From an uncultured Ruminococcus sp. (lineage in GTDB: Bacteria > Bacillota > Clostridia > Oscillospirales > Ruminococcaceae), in NCBI GenBank assembly GCA_946612185.1, contig CAMOEP010000058.1, positions 1 through 9,814 on the forward strand: a stretch of 9,814 nucleotides of DNA, read 5' to 3'. The notes beneath the pieces were generated by a model. It did no database searches. It was given only the letters and a program-made list of their open reading frames with translations, and was not told the DNA's origin. The translations under genes and the position numbers were made by a program. How positions within the stretch are numbered: the stretch's first letter is position 1; each line of letters starts with the position of its first letter. Below, one piece after another: positions 1-7,271 of this stretch.

Positions 1-72
1 CCGAAAAATCTGACTGCGTATCTGCGCCGCAATCTCTGTGCGGTGTTGCCTTAATCTGGAAGTTTTAGGAAA

Positions 73-120
73 GGGGTTTGGGGAAAGCCCTTTTCAAAAG
101 GGTTTTCCCCAAGATGCCCC
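73..120. repeat. Long imperfect palindrome in the leader of the ABC-F gene (dispersed-repeat type)
   Basis: A 15-base-pair core stem pairs 80-94 with 96-110 around a single central base, with one G-T pair. TT at 78-79 and AA at 111-112 extend it, and an outer GGGG (73-76) faces CCCC (117-120) across a small internal loop. No T-run follows on the + strand, so it is not a normal intrinsic terminator for that strand. It lies 44 bases upstream of the ABC-F start codon. The shape is typical of extragenic palindromic repeats scattered through Ruminococcus-like genomes; that identity comes from memory of such genomes and is not provable from one copy. Confidence 0.6.
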
Positions 121-152
121 CGTGAATCAGCCCCCGGACGCAGGGTATGAGC

Positions 153-158
153 AAGGAG
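153..158 (+). promoter_or_regulatory. Ribosome-binding site that fixes the ABC-F start
   Basis: AAGGAG lies 5 bases before the ATG at 164. The same frame is open back to 38, but translating that part runs through the palindrome and gives no family-like sequence. The site therefore supports the start at 164. Confidence 0.85.
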
Positions 159-163
159 AGATT

Positions 164-1954
164 ATGATTTTACTGACTGCACAGAATATTTCCAGGACTT
201 ACATGGAGCGGAAGGTGCTGGACGGAGTTTCCTTCTTCCTGAACGAGGGTGACAAGGTTGGCATCGTCGGCATCAACGGCACTGGTAAGTCCACCCTCCT
301 GCGTATCCTCGCCGGAGTGGAAGAACCCGACGGGGGAGAGGTTATCCGCACAAACGGTATACGTCTTTCGTACCTGCCGCAGATCCCTGAATTCGGAGAC
401 AGCGGAAGTGTTCTGGAACAGGTTCTTGCACATCTTCCCACTGACCTGCGCCAGTCACGGGAATTCGAGGCGAAGTCCATTCTCGGAAAACTCGGCATAA
501 CCGACTGCGACCGTGACATAAGTACCCTTTCCGGCGGTGAAAAGCGCAGAGCCGGTATCGCTGCCGCATTTATACAGCCCAGCGACGTGCTTCTTCTGGA
601 CGAGCCTACCAACCACATCGACAACGAAACTGTGAGTATGCTGGAAGAATTGCTCATGAAGTACCGTGGAGCGATAGTAATGGTCACCCACGACCGCTAC
701 TTCCTCAGCCGCATCTGCCGCCGTATCGTGGAGATAGATAAGGGCAAGATATGGGGCTGCGACGGCAATTTTAACGACTACATCGCCGCAAAAGCCCAGC
801 GTGAAGCTGACGCTGAGGCTGCCGAGCGCAAGAACCGTTCACTCTACCGCCGTGAACTGGAATGGGTAAGCCGTGGCGCAAGGGCGAGAGGTACGAAGTC
901 CAAGGACAGGATAGAGCGCTTCGAGCAGCTTAAAAACCGTGATATTCCCACCCAGGACGAGAAACTGAGCCTTTCTTCTGTGTCCACACGTCTGGGCAGG
1001 AAAACTATCGAAATAAACGAAATATCCAAGTCTATCGACGGAAAGCCCCTTATCACGGATTTCTCCTACATCATCTCCCGTGACGCAAGAATAGGTATCG
1101 TAGGACGCAACGGCGCTGGAAAGTCCACCTTCCTGCGCATGATAATGGGGCAGGTTCAGCCTGACAGCGGAAGCATCGACATCGGTGACACCGTGAATAT
1201 CGGCTACTTCTCCCAGGAGTGCGAGAGCATGAACCCGTCAATGCGGGTCATTGAGTACATTCGTGAGACTGCCGACCGCATCGAGACTACCGAGGGAACG
1301 GTCACTGCATCGCAAATGCTGGAGCGTTTCCTGTTCACTCCGGAACTGCAATGGAATCGGATAGAGAAGCTGTCCGGCGGCGAGCGAAAGAGACTGTACC
1401 TCTTGAAAATACTGATGACTGCGCCAAATATCCTCCTGCTTGACGAGCCTACCAACGACCTTGACATCGCCACGCTGACCATACTGGAGGACTATCTGGA
1501 AAGCTTCAGCGGGGCAGTTATAGCAGTATCCCACGACCGCTACTTCCTTGACAAAATGGCAAGGGAGATATTCGAGTTCAGGGATGGAGTATGCACACGC
1601 TTCAACGGCAACTACTCCGACTATGCGGAAAAAGCGGCGATATCCGGCGAATCCGAGCCGAAGCAGAAAAAGAAGTCCGGCAAGAAGGAGAGAATTTATA
1701 CCGGCAAGACGAAGCTGAAATTCTCCTTCAAGGAGCAGCGGGAGTACGACACTATCGACGACGATATTGCCGCTCTGGAGCAGGAAATAGCCGAAACTGA
1801 TGCGCTCATCATGAAGAATGCTTCCGACTACACTAAGCTTCAGGAACTCACCGGGAAAAAGACGGAACTTGAACAAGCGCTGGAAGAAAAAATGGAGCGC
1901 TGGGTGTACCTGAACGATCTGGCTGAACGAATCGAAAAAGGCGAAACTGTCTGA
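164..1954 (+). CDS. ABC-F family ATPase, Uup-like
   Basis: This is a soluble, duplicated ABC ATPase of the ABC-F class, whose members act at the ribosome or nucleic acids rather than in membrane transport. It has 596 residues. Domain 1 shows Walker A at 36-44, signature LSGGE at 122-126, Walker B ending D146-E147 and the switch histidine H176. Domain 2 shows Walker A at 314-322, signature at 403-407, D427-E428 and H457. No membrane segments are present. The interdomain linker is charged (RGARARGTKSKDRIERFEQL, about 240-260). The last 90 or so residues form a Lys/Glu-rich coiled coil ending in RWVYLNDLAE, as in the C-terminal domain of Uup. Uup proteins are linked to ribosome and branched-DNA biology. 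The Uup-type linker and tail argue against an antibiotic-resistance ABC-F, but the cellular role is inferred. No clear terminator follows, so readthrough into the metal-ATPase genes is possible. Confidence 0.93.
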   Translation: MILLTAQNISRTYMERKVLDGVSFFLNEGDKVGIVGINGTGKSTLLRILAGVEEPDGGEVIRTNGIRLSYLPQIPEFGDSGSVLEQVLAHLPTDLRQSREFEAKSILGKLGITDCDRDISTLSGGEKRRAGIAAAFIQPSDVLLLDEPTNHIDNETVSMLEELLMKYRGAIVMVTHDRYFLSRICRRIVEIDKGKIWGCDGNFNDYIAAKAQREADAEAAERKNRSLYRRELEWVSRGARARGTKSKDRIERFEQLKNRDIPTQDEKLSLSSVSTRLGRKTIEINEISKSIDGKPLITDFSYIISRDARIGIVGRNGAGKSTFLRMIMGQVQPDSGSIDIGDTVNIGYFSQECESMNPSMRVIEYIRETADRIETTEGTVTASQMLERFLFTPELQWNRIEKLSGGERKRLYLLKILMTAPNILLLDEPTNDLDIATLTILEDYLESFSGAVIAVSHDRYFLDKMAREIFEFRDGVCTRFNGNYSDYAEKAAISGESEPKQKKKSGKKERIYTGKTKLKFSFKEQREYDTIDDDIAALEQEIAETDALIMKNASDYTKLQELTGKKTELEQALEEKMERWVYLNDLAERIEKGETV

Positions 1955-1992
1955 TTGGATTGGCTGTATTTCACAAAATTCACCTTGTTATA

Positions 1993-2021
1993 TTGACATA
2001 ACATTTTGAAAGTGTTATACT
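1993..2021 (+). promoter_or_regulatory. Consensus sigma-A promoter of the metal-ATPase operon
   Basis: TTGACA at 1993-1998 and TATACT at 2016-2021 are separated by exactly 17 bases. Transcription should begin near 2028, giving a leader of about 58 bases before the ATG at 2086. Confidence 0.85.
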
Positions 2022-2022
2022 A

Positions 2023-2063
2023 TACTTACCGGGTTATACATATATAACTAATGCCCGGAAGTA
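2023..2063. promoter_or_regulatory. Nested inverted repeat over the start site: candidate operator or leader hairpin
   Basis: Outer arms TACTT-a-CCGG (2023-2032) and CCGGAAGTA (2055-2063) pair over 9 base pairs with one bulged A. Inner arms GTTATA (2033-2038) and TATAAC (2043-2048) pair perfectly around a 4-base loop. The structure begins right after the -10 box and covers the expected transcription start. This suits a repressor operator, for example for a metal sensor, or an mRNA leader hairpin. No regulator gene is adjacent, so the binding protein is unknown. Confidence 0.5.
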
Positions 2064-2085
2064 CTTTACAAGAGGTGTTTTTTCT

Positions 2086-2373
2086 ATGAAAATTCTGGAA
2101 AGATCTTTGATGTTCGCAGGCGGACTGCTTTTCGGCACTGTTGGTCTGAAACTTCTTTCAAGCAGGGGCGCTAAGAAGATCTACGCTCATACTACTGCTG
2201 CCGCTATCAGGGCTAAGGAGTGCGTTATGACCGACGTTACCAGACTGCGTGAGGGCTGCGACGACATTCTCGCTGACGCTAAGGATATCAACGAGCAGAT
2301 CGCTATCGACGAGGCTTGCGAGGAGATATATGCCGAGGATCTTGGCGATGCAGAGGAGTCCTCTGAGGAATGA
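2086..2373 (+). CDS. Small single-helix membrane protein, DUF6110-like, partner of the P-type ATPase
   Basis: The product has 95 residues. Residues about 8-24 form one glycine-zipper-like membrane helix (GG at 12-13, G17, G20). A Lys/Arg cluster follows (27-31), then an Ala-rich, charged helical stretch (34-75) and a very acidic tail (76-95, with many Asp and Glu). Cysteines lie at 46, 58 and 78. The ribosome-binding site AGAGGTG is at 2071-2077. The stop codon overlaps the ATPase start in ATGA (2370-2373), so the two are translationally coupled. I recognise the sequence as resembling DUF6110, small proteins found beside heavy-metal P-type ATPases. Its layout also parallels mycobacterial PacL1 (DUF1490), the zinc-binding partner of CtpC. 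A role as metal scaffold or chaperone for the ATPase is inference. The tail lacks the histidines of PacL1. Confidence 0.8.
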   Translation: MKILERSLMFAGGLLFGTVGLKLLSSRGAKKIYAHTTAAAIRAKECVMTDVTRLREGCDDILADAKDINEQIAIDEACEEIYAEDLGDAEESSEE

Positions 2374-4445
2374 AATGCCGGATACTCCATGAATCTTCCA
2401 GCCGTATGAGGGTACACGTCTGTCAGAGCCGTATGACCCTCGAACAGGCTGATATACTTGAATATTACCTGCGCTCACGGAAGTTTATTTCCGACGTTAA
2501 GGTGTTCGACCGCACAGGCGATGCGCTGATATCATTTAAGCGTGACTGCCGGAGCAAGGTGATCTCTGCCCTTTCACGGTTTTCCTACGACGATGAAAAT
2601 ACCCGGAAACTCGTCCCGGAACGCACAAGCCGCCAGCTTGACAGAGATTTCGAGAACGATCTTTTCTGGACTGTCACCAAGCGCTATGCTGAGAAACTTC
2701 TCCTGCCTGCGCCGGTGCGGTTCGTGATATCAGCGGTGAAGTCCATGAAATTCATCTGGGAAGCCCTGAAAGCTATTGCACGGGGCAAGATAGAAGTCGC
2801 TATCCTCGATGCGACTGCCATAACTGTATCACTTCTGTGCCGTGACCAGAAAACTGCTTCTTCAGTAATGTTCCTCCTGAAAATCGGTGAACTGCTGGAG
2901 GAGTGGACACATAAAAAGTCAGTCAGCGACCTTGCAAGCACCATGTCGCTGGGCGTTGACAAGGCATGGCTCGTATGCGGCGATACTGAAACTCTCGTAC
3001 CCGTCAGCAGCGTGAAGTCCGGGGACTGCATCGTTGTCCGCACGGGAAATATGATACCTTTCGACGGCTACGTTATTTCCGGCGAGGGCGGAGTTAACCA
3101 GGCTTCACTTACCGGCGAAGCACTCCCGGTACACAAGGGCGAGGGCAGCTACGTTTATGCCGGTACAGTTATGGAAGAAGGCTGCTGCACAGTCCGGGTG
3201 GACAAGGTTTCCGGAAGCGGAAAGTACGACCGTATCGTGAAAATGATAGAGGAGTCGGAAAAACTAAAGTCCCAGGCGGAGAGCAAAGCGTCTCACATTG
3301 CTGACAAGCTTGTTCCCTACAGTCTGCTGGGAACGGTGCTGACCTACATTCTAACCCGCAACCTGACAAAGGCGATATCCATACTCATGGTTGACTTCTC
3401 CTGCGCCCTGAAGCTTGCGATACCTATATCCGTCATCTCCGCTATGCGTGAGAGCAGCGGCTGCGGTATAACCGTCAAGGGCGGAAAGTTCCTGGAAGCA
3501 GTTGCCGAAGCGGACACCATAGTTTTCGACAAGACCGGTACGCTGACTTACTCCGAGCCGAGAGTGGCGAGAGTAGTGCCTTTCGGCGGCAGGGACGAGA
3601 ACGAGTGCCTGCGTCTGGCAGCGTGTCTGGAGGAGCATTATCCCCACTCTATCGCAAATGCGGTAGTCAATGAAGCCGCTGACCGTGGACTTCTCCATGA
3701 GGAGGAACACTCAACCGTCGAGTACGTCGTGGCGCATGGTATAGCCAGTTCCATAGGCGGCGAGAAAGTCGTCATCGGCAGCTATCACTTCATATTCGAG
3801 GACGAGGGCTGCGTTATCCCGGAGGGCGGCGAGGAACTTTTCAAGTCGCTGCCGGAGGAGTATTCCCACCTGTTCCTTGCCATAGGCGGAACTTTAGCGG
3901 CAGTTATCTGCATCGAAGACCCGCTGCGTAAAGAAGCACCGGAGGTCATCGCTCAGCTTAAAAATATGGGACTGTCAAAGGTGGTCATGATGACCGGCGA
4001 CAGCAAGAAAACTGCCCGGAATGTGGCGAAAGCGGTTGGAGTTGACGAGTATTACTACGAGGTTCTTCCGGAGGAAAAGGCGGCGTTCATAAAGCGTGAG
4101 CATGAAGCCGGACGCAAGGTCATTATGATAGGTGACGGCGTGAACGATTCCCCTGCACTTTCGGAGGCAGATGCAGGCGTTGCAATAAGCACAGGTGCGG
4201 CGATCGCCCGTGAAATTGCGGACATAACCATATCCGCAGAAGACCTGTACTGTCTGCTGACCCTGAGAACCCTCAGCCGTGAACTGATGAAGCGCATCGA
4301 CCGCAGCTATAAAACCATAATCGGCTTTAATTCGGCACTTATGATAGGCGGCGCACTGGGCGTTCTTCCACCCACTACCTCCGCATTCCTGCATAATACC
4401 TCAACTATCGCTATAAGTCTGTCGAATATGCGTAATTACCTGTAA
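2370..4445 (+). CDS. P1B-type heavy-metal-transporting ATPase with an FSC membrane motif
   Basis: This is a membrane ATPase of 691 residues, expected to move a transition metal across the cytoplasmic membrane, most likely outward. The N-terminal 60-70 residues look like a divergent heavy-metal-associated domain without CxxC. The actuator motif is TGEA (248-251), the phosphorylated aspartate D387 lies in DKTGTLT, and the nucleotide domain has HYPHS (423-427) in place of the usual HP motif. The hinge carries TGD (542-544) and GDGVND (588-593). Membrane segments lie near 110-175, 315-365 and 650-690. The metal-site helix reads DFSCALKLA (342-350), so the common CPC is replaced by FSC. This, with the small coupled upstream gene, points to the CtpC-like branch (manganese or zinc) rather than copper CopA; the metal cannot be fixed from sequence. 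The gene starts inside the stop codon of the small protein and is followed by a terminator. Confidence 0.93.
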   Translation: MKCRILHESSSRMRVHVCQSRMTLEQADILEYYLRSRKFISDVKVFDRTGDALISFKRDCRSKVISALSRFSYDDENTRKLVPERTSRQLDRDFENDLFWTVTKRYAEKLLLPAPVRFVISAVKSMKFIWEALKAIARGKIEVAILDATAITVSLLCRDQKTASSVMFLLKIGELLEEWTHKKSVSDLASTMSLGVDKAWLVCGDTETLVPVSSVKSGDCIVVRTGNMIPFDGYVISGEGGVNQASLTGEALPVHKGEGSYVYAGTVMEEGCCTVRVDKVSGSGKYDRIVKMIEESEKLKSQAESKASHIADKLVPYSLLGTVLTYILTRNLTKAISILMVDFSCALKLAIPISVISAMRESSGCGITVKGGKFLEAVAEADTIVFDKTGTLTYSEPRVARVVPFGGRDENECLRLAACLEEHYPHSIANAVVNEAADRGLLHEEEHSTVEYVVAHGIASSIGGEKVVIGSYHFIFEDEGCVIPEGGEELFKSLPEEYSHLFLAIGGTLAAVICIEDPLRKEAPEVIAQLKNMGLSKVVMMTGDSKKTARNVAKAVGVDEYYYEVLPEEKAAFIKREHEAGRKVIMIGDGVNDSPALSEADAGVAISTGAAIAREIADITISAEDLYCLLTLRTLSRELMKRIDRSYKTIIGFNSALMIGGALGVLPPTTSAFLHNTSTIAISLSNMRNYL

Positions 4446-4449
4446 AAGC

Positions 4450-4486
4450 AATGCCATAGCACTGGTTTCGGTGCTATGGCATTTTT
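4450..4486 (+). terminator. Intrinsic terminator of the metal-ATPase operon
   Basis: A perfect 13-base-pair stem pairs 4450-4462 with 4471-4483 around an 8-base loop. A short T-run (4482-4486) overlaps the base of the stem. It begins 5 bases after the ATPase stop codon. Confidence 0.88.
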
Positions 4487-4487
4487 G

Positions 4488-4516
4488 TTGACATATGGGA
4501 GAATTTGTGGTATAAT
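4488..4516 (+). promoter_or_regulatory. Perfect-consensus promoter of the ASCH-DUF1810 gene
   Basis: TTGACA (4488-4493) and TATAAT (4511-4516) are 17 bases apart, matching the sigma-A consensus at every position. The -35 box starts one base after the T-run of the preceding terminator. The leader would be about 25 bases. Confidence 0.9.
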
Positions 4517-4547
4517 GCTTACAACCAAATTTCAGGAGGTGCTGAAA

Positions 4548-5324
4548 ATGCGTCATAATATGAAACTGAACCCTGAGCCGTTCTATGCGATGAAGTCCGG
4601 CTACAAGACCGTTGAACTGCGGCTTCTGGACGAAAAGCGCAGGGCGGTAAAGGTTGGGGACGAGATAGAGTTCGTCCGGACGGACTGCCCGGAGGAACGT
4701 ATCTGCAAAAGGGTCAAGGCGCTTCATGTGTATCCGGATTTTCCGGCGCTGTTCAGGAGAATTTCCCTGCTTTCCTGCGGTTTTACGCCGTTTACGTTCC
4801 GCACGGTCAAGGAGAACTTCATGGACAGCTACTATTCGCCCCAGGAGCAGGAAAAGCTGGGAGTTGTGGGAATAGAGCTGGAAGCTGAGCCTCTGCAAAG
4901 GTTCATTTCCGGCAGCGACGGACTTATCCCGGACTGTGCAGGTTTTGAGCAGGCATTGGAGGAGGTTCGCCAGGGGAGAAAGTCCTCCCACTGGATATGG
5001 TATGTTTTTCCGCAGCTTAAAGGTCTGACCGGCGACCGTGTTACGGAGTACTACGGACTTTGTGGAGCAGGTGAGGCTGAACAGTTTTATTCACACCCGA
5101 TACTTGGCGAAAGACTGCGGAAAATCACCAGTGCTATACTTGAGATACCCTGCGATGACCCAGTAGTTGTCTTTGGAGAAACTGACGCATACAAGCTGCG
5201 CAATTGCATGACCCTGTTTTCGGAGCTTCACCCGGAGGAGGAGTGCTTTGCTGCTGCACTTGAAAAGTTCTGCATGGGCGACCCTGACCCGGACACACTT
5301 CGGATACTGCGCCGCTCACTATAG
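4548..5324 (+). CDS. ASCH domain fused to DUF1810 domain protein
   Basis: The product is a soluble protein of 258 residues with two domains. Residues 1 to about 112 are an ASCH domain, a PUA-like fold that usually binds RNA, with the conserved GYKTVELR stretch (18-25), GDEIEF (37-42) and a closing YYSPQEQEKLGVVGIEL segment. Residues about 115-258 match DUF1810, with the hallmark GRKSSHWIWYVFPQL (143-157) and DAYKLRNCMTLF further on. The start at 4548 is set by AGGAGGT at 4534-4540; the frame is open further upstream, but that part covers the terminator and promoter. The E. coli ASCH enzyme YqfB cleaves N4-acetylcytidine using a Lys and Thr in its KTIT segment; here the equivalent is KTVE, so the Thr is lost and that reaction is not predicted. 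The function of DUF1810 is unknown to me. The gene is monocistronic and ends at a shared terminator. Confidence 0.88.
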   Translation: MRHNMKLNPEPFYAMKSGYKTVELRLLDEKRRAVKVGDEIEFVRTDCPEERICKRVKALHVYPDFPALFRRISLLSCGFTPFTFRTVKENFMDSYYSPQEQEKLGVVGIELEAEPLQRFISGSDGLIPDCAGFEQALEEVRQGRKSSHWIWYVFPQLKGLTGDRVTEYYGLCGAGEAEQFYSHPILGERLRKITSAILEIPCDDPVVVFGETDAYKLRNCMTLFSELHPEEECFAAALEKFCMGDPDPDTLRILRRSL

Positions 5325-5325
5325 C

Positions 5326-5359
5326 AAAAAAACTGTCCACAGCCGTGGGCAGTTTTTTT
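5326..5359. terminator. Bidirectional intrinsic terminator between convergent genes
   Basis: CTGTCCAC (5333-5340) pairs with GTGGGCAG (5345-5352), with one G-T pair and an AGCC loop. Seven A's (5326-5332) and seven T's (5353-5359) flank it, so either strand gives a stem followed by a T-run. It can end both the ASCH-DUF1810 transcript and the biotin operon. Confidence 0.93.
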
Positions 5360-5369
5360 CTGGTATGAG

Positions 5370-6578
5370 TCAGCGAACCTCAGTGAACCACCGCCGCATC
5401 ACGGTGAGAATCTTCACAAGCTCCTCCTCGCTGATGACGTAAGGGGGCATGGTGTACATATATTTCAGGAAAGGACGGGCGAAAACGCCGTTTTCACAGG
5501 CGAACTCCCTGAACCCTTTCAGCACGCTGCTGTCGTTGACTTCGATGCAGGCGCAGCCGCCCATGATGCGAACTTCCCTGATATCCGGGTGAGTGAGCGA
5601 GCCGATCTCCCGGCGTGAGATGTCCTCAATATGGCGGATACGACTCATATAGCCGCCTTTTTCAAAGAGTTCGATGGATTTGAGTGCGGCAGCGCAGGCG
5701 AGGGCATTGCCCATAAACGTCGGGCCGTGCATGAAAGCGTGAGTGGGGTCGTCGCTGAGGAATCCCTCATACACCCGGCGGTTTGCGACAGTTGCCGCAT
5801 GACCGATATATCCGCCGGTCAGCGCCTTTCCCAGAACGAGAATGTCCGGCAGAACCAGGTCAGCGACGAAGCGGTTGCCGGTTCTGCCAAAGCCGGTGGC
5901 AACCTCGTCGAAAATCAGCAGAACGTCATACTCATCGCAAAGCTGCCTTGCCCTTTTAAGGAACGAAACGTCGTACATTCGCATACCTCCAGCGCCCTGA
6001 AGAAGCGGCTCGACGATGAAGCAGGAAAGCTCGTTTCCGTACTCCTGGAATGCCTTTTCAAGCGCCGGTATTTCCGTGGGGATATGGACAACGCCACGCT
6101 TTTTCTCGCTGTTTTTGCCGAAAGCGAAGTGGTAGTCCTCGTCGTCGCCCACCTCCATAGCCTTGAAAGTGTCGCCGTGGTAGGCGTGTTCAAGGGCGAG
6201 GATCGTACTCCGGGACGAGCCCCGGTTAGTGTTCCATTGCAGAGCCATTTTCAGTGCAACTTCCACTGCCACGCTGCCGGAATCAGAGAAGAAGCAGTAG
6301 TTCAGGTCGCCGGGAAGCCAGTTTTCCAGCTTTTCGGAAAGCTTCTGAACCGGGTCATGAGTAAGTCCCCCCAGCATAACGTGGGCGAAATTTTCAAGCT
6401 GACCTGCGATAGCCTGGTTCATTTCCGGGTGGCAGTATCCGTGGATAACGCTCCACCATGAGGACACGGAGTCGATAAGGTCGTGTCCGTCCTCAGTGAA
6501 CAGATGTACGCCTTTTGCGGACTTTATCTTTATGGGCGCAGGCATGGTCTGCATCTGCGAATAGGGATACCAGATCAT
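5370..6578 (-). CDS. bioA: Adenosylmethionine-8-amino-7-oxononanoate aminotransferase (DAPA synthase)
   Basis: This cytosolic PLP enzyme converts KAPA to DAPA, classically with S-adenosylmethionine as amino donor, the third-last step of biotin synthesis. The protein has 402 residues, slightly shorter than the roughly 430 of E. coli BioA. It begins with the family's WYPYSQMQTMPAP segment and has SSWWSVIHGYCHP (39-51), SDSGS (98-102), HAYHGDT (131-137), the PLP-contacting D224 in FDEVATGFGRTG, and the Schiff-base lysine K251 in LGKALTGGY. HGPTFMGN (284-291) is also typical. The start codon overlaps the bioD stop as ATGA (6575-6578), with GGAGG just upstream at 6586-6590. It is the last gene of the operon; the bidirectional hairpin follows 10 bases after its stop. 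The donor could be lysine rather than SAM, as in some Firmicutes, which sequence alone does not settle. Confidence 0.96.
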   Translation of the reverse strand: MIWYPYSQMQTMPAPIKIKSAKGVHLFTEDGHDLIDSVSSWWSVIHGYCHPEMNQAIAGQLENFAHVMLGGLTHDPVQKLSEKLENWLPGDLNYCFFSDSGSVAVEVALKMALQWNTNRGSSRSTILALEHAYHGDTFKAMEVGDDEDYHFAFGKNSEKKRGVVHIPTEIPALEKAFQEYGNELSCFIVEPLLQGAGGMRMYDVSFLKRARQLCDEYDVLLIFDEVATGFGRTGNRFVADLVLPDILVLGKALTGGYIGHAATVANRRVYEGFLSDDPTHAFMHGPTFMGNALACAAALKSIELFEKGGYMSRIRHIEDISRREIGSLTHPDIREVRIMGGCACIEVNDSSVLKGFREFACENGVFARPFLKYMYTMPPYVISEEELVKILTVMRRWFTEVR

Positions 6579-7270
6579 GCTTCCACCTCCTTGTAAATTG
6601 ATTTAAGCAGCGCCGGGTCGATGTCGATGCAGTCAGCGCCGTCACTTACGCAGGCAATAACGTCCACACCGGTCAGCTCCCGGCACATTGCAAGGTTGTC
6701 CTCCTGCATCACATCACCCTTGTGAAAGTGGTTGAGAATGATGCCGGAAACCGCAATACTACGCCGTTTCAGGTATTCGCAGGTTAGGACAGTGCTGTTG
6801 ATAGTGCCAAGCCCTGCGTCCGCCACGATGACGCAGGGAAGTTCCATAGCCTTCACGATGTCCTCCAGGAGAACGTGCTGAGTATCCCAGCGAATCGGGC
6901 AAACGATACCGCCGCTGCCCTCGACGGTTACGAATTCGTGGGAATTGCAGACGCTCCGGTAGCCTGACATAACTTTTTCCATATCCACCTGTTCGCCCTC
7001 GATCCGTGCGGCAAGGTGAGGGGAATAGGCGTTTTTGTAGACGTAGGGACACATCTGGTCAAGGGGCTGGGGAACGCCGGATATCGCCTTTACCGCAGTC
7101 GGGTCGCCGGGGATAAGTTTCCCGTCAGCGCCTAAATCGTTTCCGCTGATGGCAGCCTTGTAGTAAGCCGCATCAGCGCCGGATTCCCGGAGTTTTTTGA
7201 GGATAAGCCCGGTCACGAAGGTCTTGCCAATGTCCGTGCCAGTGCCGGTTATGAATATTACCTTGCTCAT
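6575..7270 (-). CDS. bioD: Dethiobiotin synthetase
   Basis: This cytosolic ATP-dependent enzyme closes the ureido ring of DAPA with CO2 to form dethiobiotin. With the start at 7270 it has 231 residues, the normal family size. The P-loop GTGTDIGKT is at 9-17, the substrate-side lysine K38 lies in YYKAAISG, SPHLAA is at 83-88, and EGSGG (117-121) carries the conserved acidic residue. A start at 7294 is in frame and would add 8 residues, overlapping bioB by 23 bases. The start at 7270 is preferred because GGAGG lies 6 bases upstream and the protein then begins directly at the first beta strand. The gene begins one base after the bioB stop and overlaps bioA by 4 bases, so all three should be translated from one mRNA. 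Confidence 0.96.
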   Translation of the reverse strand: MSKVIFITGTGTDIGKTFVTGLILKKLRESGADAAYYKAAISGNDLGADGKLIPGDPTAVKAISGVPQPLDQMCPYVYKNAYSPHLAARIEGEQVDMEKVMSGYRSVCNSHEFVTVEGSGGIVCPIRWDTQHVLLEDIVKAMELPCVIVADAGLGTINSTVLTCEYLKRRSIAVSGIILNHFHKGDVMQEDNLAMCRELTGVDVIACVSDGADCIDIDPALLKSIYKEVEA

Positions 7271-7271
7271 T

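Noticed and set aside
1..54. Possible last 17 codons of an upstream gene (frame 1, stop at 52-54)
   Set aside because: Too short to recognise, and another frame is also open to base 66; no support beyond an open frame.
38..163. N-terminal extension of 42 residues on the ABC-F protein
   Set aside because: It translates through the palindrome, has no ribosome-binding site and adds nothing family-like; the ATG at 164 has AAGGAG in front.
1238..1876. 212-codon open frame on the - strand inside the ABC-F gene
   Set aside because: It is antisense to strongly conserved ABC motifs, and its translation looks like no protein family; a shadow frame.
5631..6461. 276-codon open frame on the + strand across bioA
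   Set aside because: It is antisense to clear BioA motifs and has no convincing start signal or domain; a shadow frame caused by codon bias.
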